DNA from: Pyralis farinalis
Taxonomy: Eukaryota > Arthropoda > Insecta > Lepidoptera > Pyralidae
NCBI GenBank assembly: GCA_947507595.1
Contig: OX382258.1
Coordinates: forward strand, 1,364,001 to 1,428,000
Reading direction: 5' to 3'
DNA length: 64,000 nt
Positions 62,262 to 64,000 of this stretch are shown in pieces (the stretch's first letter is position 1; every line of letters starts with the position of its first letter). Below the pieces are notes generated by a model. That model did no database searches and had not been told where the DNA came from. It was given only the letters and a program-made list of their open reading frames with translations. A program made the position numbers and the translations under genes.

Positions 62262-62640
62262 GATTTCTTCTTCGCATTATCTCGTTTCCTAATCCATTAG
62301 GATTGGCGGGGTCTGCCACATAAGCCTAAGGATTTGACGAAGGCACTGATTTTTACATGGAGCGACTGCCGTCAGATCTCTACAACCCTGAGGGAAAGCC
62401 AGATCTTTCTTAAGTTAGGTCACATGTCTTTCGAAATATAATTTGCTGGGCGTGTGGCTCCGCTCGCGACGTTTACCATCACCGCCGAGCAAATGATAAA
62501 TGTCATAAATCCGAAAACTATCATTATGATGAGGGTCGGCAACGCATGAGTGACACCCCTGGTGTTGCAGATGTCCGCGGACTACGGTGGCTATTTATCA
62601 TCAGGCGGGCCGTGTGCTTGATTATAGTTTATCTCCACAA
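62262..62640 (-). mobile_element. SINE-C, reverse, followed by a LINE-J-like tail
   Basis: TTCCTAATCCATTAGGATTGG through CACCGCCGAGCAAATGATAA. 62530-62640 carries GGTCGGCAACGCATGAGTGA and a CATCAGGCGGGCC tail in forward orientation. Confidence 0.72.
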
Positions 62641-62747
62641 ATTCCATTTTCTTACAAAGTGAGAATGTAATATTTTTACCACTAGTATGCAATTTGTGGG
62701 AGATCTGGAGCCTAAACTAAGCTAAGGCGGGTATTTTAGAACACCAG

Positions 62748-62764
62748 GTACCCCCCCCCCCCCC
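62748..62764. repeat. poly-C run
   Basis: An unbroken C run of about 14-15 bases, prone to sequencing error. Confidence 0.9.
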
Positions 62765-62929
62765 TGCACAATATTACCATACCATACTATATATATATAC
62801 ACAGCACCTAATTACAATGCAACAGACACAATACATAAACAATACAATTACATTTTATAGTTACTTTATCTATGCTTCATGTTCCTGAAATACATTTTTG
62901 CCACGTTACTGGTATATAAAAACACGTAT

Positions 62930-63020
62930 TTAGTGGTACATGCCCCCGCCAGGATTCCAACCGGAGAACAGTTGGCCAATAAGCCAGTTCCTTATCCACT
63001 GGGCTATCTGCTCTTAACTG
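62930..63020 (-). mobile_element. SINE-C head, reverse
   Basis: GGATTCCAACCGGAGAACAG and CCAGTTCCTTATCCACTGGGCTA (split B and A boxes) mirror 43330-43400. Confidence 0.72.
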
Positions 63021-63111
63021 TATAATTCGCTGAGACTATTTGCCAAATTCATTCCAAGCTCTCAGCAGGAGTTCGGAGGAACACTATAGCTGAACACTGA
63101 AGTGGCGCGTA

Positions 63112-63362
63112 GATATAAAACAGATATATAACGCCAAAGTGGAAGGATGTAGGAGCCGGGGAAGGCCAAAACTTACCTACTATGACCAAATTGGTCGTGT
63201 TCTATCAGAGGGTGATGTCAGGAGCCCTAGAAACCGGCGAGCGTGCACGAGAAGAGCAATGAATGTTGTTAAAGCCAGTGAGGCGTGTAAGGATCGAGTC
63301 ACGTGGCGCTCGGTTCTCTGCCTTCCCTGCAAGGGATTTGACGTGAAGTTATAGATAGATAA
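63112..63362 (+). mobile_element. RTE 3' portion
   Basis: TATAACGCCAAAGTGGAAGG through TTGACGTGAAGTTATAGATA. Confidence 0.86.
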
Positions 63363-63467
63363 AAGTAGAGCGTAGTCGTCGTACCTGTCCATGGTTCCTC
63401 CGACCTCGAGGTCTGTTGACGCTGCTCTGCGGCTGCAAATTTGGCTTCCTTCAAATTCTTTGTTTAT

Positions 63468-63785
63468 TTTTATACAACGTCGGGAGGCATACAAGCACAC
63501 GGCCCACCTGATGTAAAGCGGTTACCGTAACCTATGCTTGTAATACATTAAGTATCATTTGCGCTATGCCTCCTCTGCTGCTTACACAGCAACTCCTTAG
63601 GAGCTTGCTGGAGACCTCTCTCACACGCACGAACACGACAACCCTCTAGGCAGCTGTTATTTGGCTGCGATTTTCTGTAAGGTGGAATGGACCAAGACAA
63701 ACATTTGTCCTGTGTGGGAATCGAACCCAGCGCGTTAATGTCAAAGTAATGTAACAGCGAGTTTCACCACGGCGCCACTGAGCTG
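63468..63785 (-). mobile_element. SINE-B, reverse, internal deletion
   Basis: TTTTTATACAACGTCGGGAG through CGGCGCCACTGAGCTGG. Confidence 0.85.
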
Positions 63786-64000
63786 GTGATATTCGCCATT
63801 CCTTTGACTTGTGAAGCGGCAATGCACATGACTGCTCGTTATTCTCTCGTTCTACTCCCCTCCCACTCTGGAGCCCTCTGCTGCTTCCTCTACGCCGGCT
63901 CCGGTTCATTTTATCTTCACTCCGCTACACCTGTCTGGCAGATCGGGATCCTGTGAGCTGAACCACAGTTGGTGATCTCCATCCTCCCCGCTCTCGCCAC
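63786..64000. other. GC-richer end of window, no exon proved
   Basis: Pyrimidine-rich sequence (CTCGTTCTACTCCCCTCCCA). It may precede the next ABCA exon, but no acceptor and frame could be confirmed. Confidence 0.3.

Overview
This is eukaryotic, intron-bearing, repeat-saturated DNA, most probably from a moth or butterfly (Lepidoptera). The support is AT-rich introns, GT-AG splice sites, and a dense mix of tRNA-headed SINEs, RTE-type and Jockey/CR1-like LINEs, a Ty3/gypsy LTR element, hAT-like and Helitron-like non-autonomous elements, foldback MITEs and AGGGTTCCGTAC-bounded repeats. Family names for repeats are working labels based on motifs and on similarity between copies inside the window. 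No database was searched.

Host gene: one large gene on the plus strand runs from an ATG at 22062 to beyond the right edge. I joined 27 coding exons (22062-62209) by hand. Every donor is GT, every acceptor is AG, all phases agree, and the result is one open frame of 5,501 nt (1,833 codons) with no stop. The N-terminus (short cytoplasmic lead, one transmembrane helix, then a LPSAGLLPF...CSANNEC signature) is that of a full-length ABCA-subfamily ABC transporter. Everything after helix 1 is extracellular domain 1, already about 1,780 residues without reaching the second transmembrane helix or a nucleotide-binding domain. The remaining helices and both ATPase domains must lie downstream of 64000. 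This domain appears to be built from repeated cassettes. Eight segments carry Cys-x(23-27)-Cys with a hydrophobic or small residue before the second Cys, and in seven of them a phase-0 intron follows 19-26 codons later.

Left flank (1-22000): repeats with no convincing host gene. Landmarks are a hAT-like element nested in a SINE and itself carrying two more repeats (3600-5281); a decayed protein-coding pseudogene on the minus strand (about 9440-10790); and a structurally intact Ty3/gypsy element on the minus strand (11349-17292). The latter has a single 1,437-codon gag-pol frame, two LTRs that look identical by eye and a 4-bp target duplication. It is inserted in an older LINE fragment, and between pol and the 3' LTR it carries about 12 copies of a CACACAGTTAT-like motif.

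Inside the gene (22 kb to 62 kb): introns are packed with SINE-A, SINE-B, SINE-C and RTE fragments, several within tens of bases of splice sites. Intron 9 holds a 4-kb, nearly full-length but broken LINE (about 35480-39565). Intron 15 holds a 14-copy, 42-bp minisatellite that grew inside a LINE 3' UTR.

Working labels: SINE-A is a tRNA-like head plus a body ending GTCCGACAATATTTATT. SINE-B has the same head plus a body of about 330 bp ending GCCGTATGCTTGTATGCC. SINE-C has a different tRNA-like head and a tail with CCTAATGGATTAGG. RTE is the LINE whose 3' end reads GGCGTGAAGTTATAGATAG. LINE-J has a 3' coding end reading RSFLPRTIKLWNELPAEVF. LINE-K is the intron 9 LINE.
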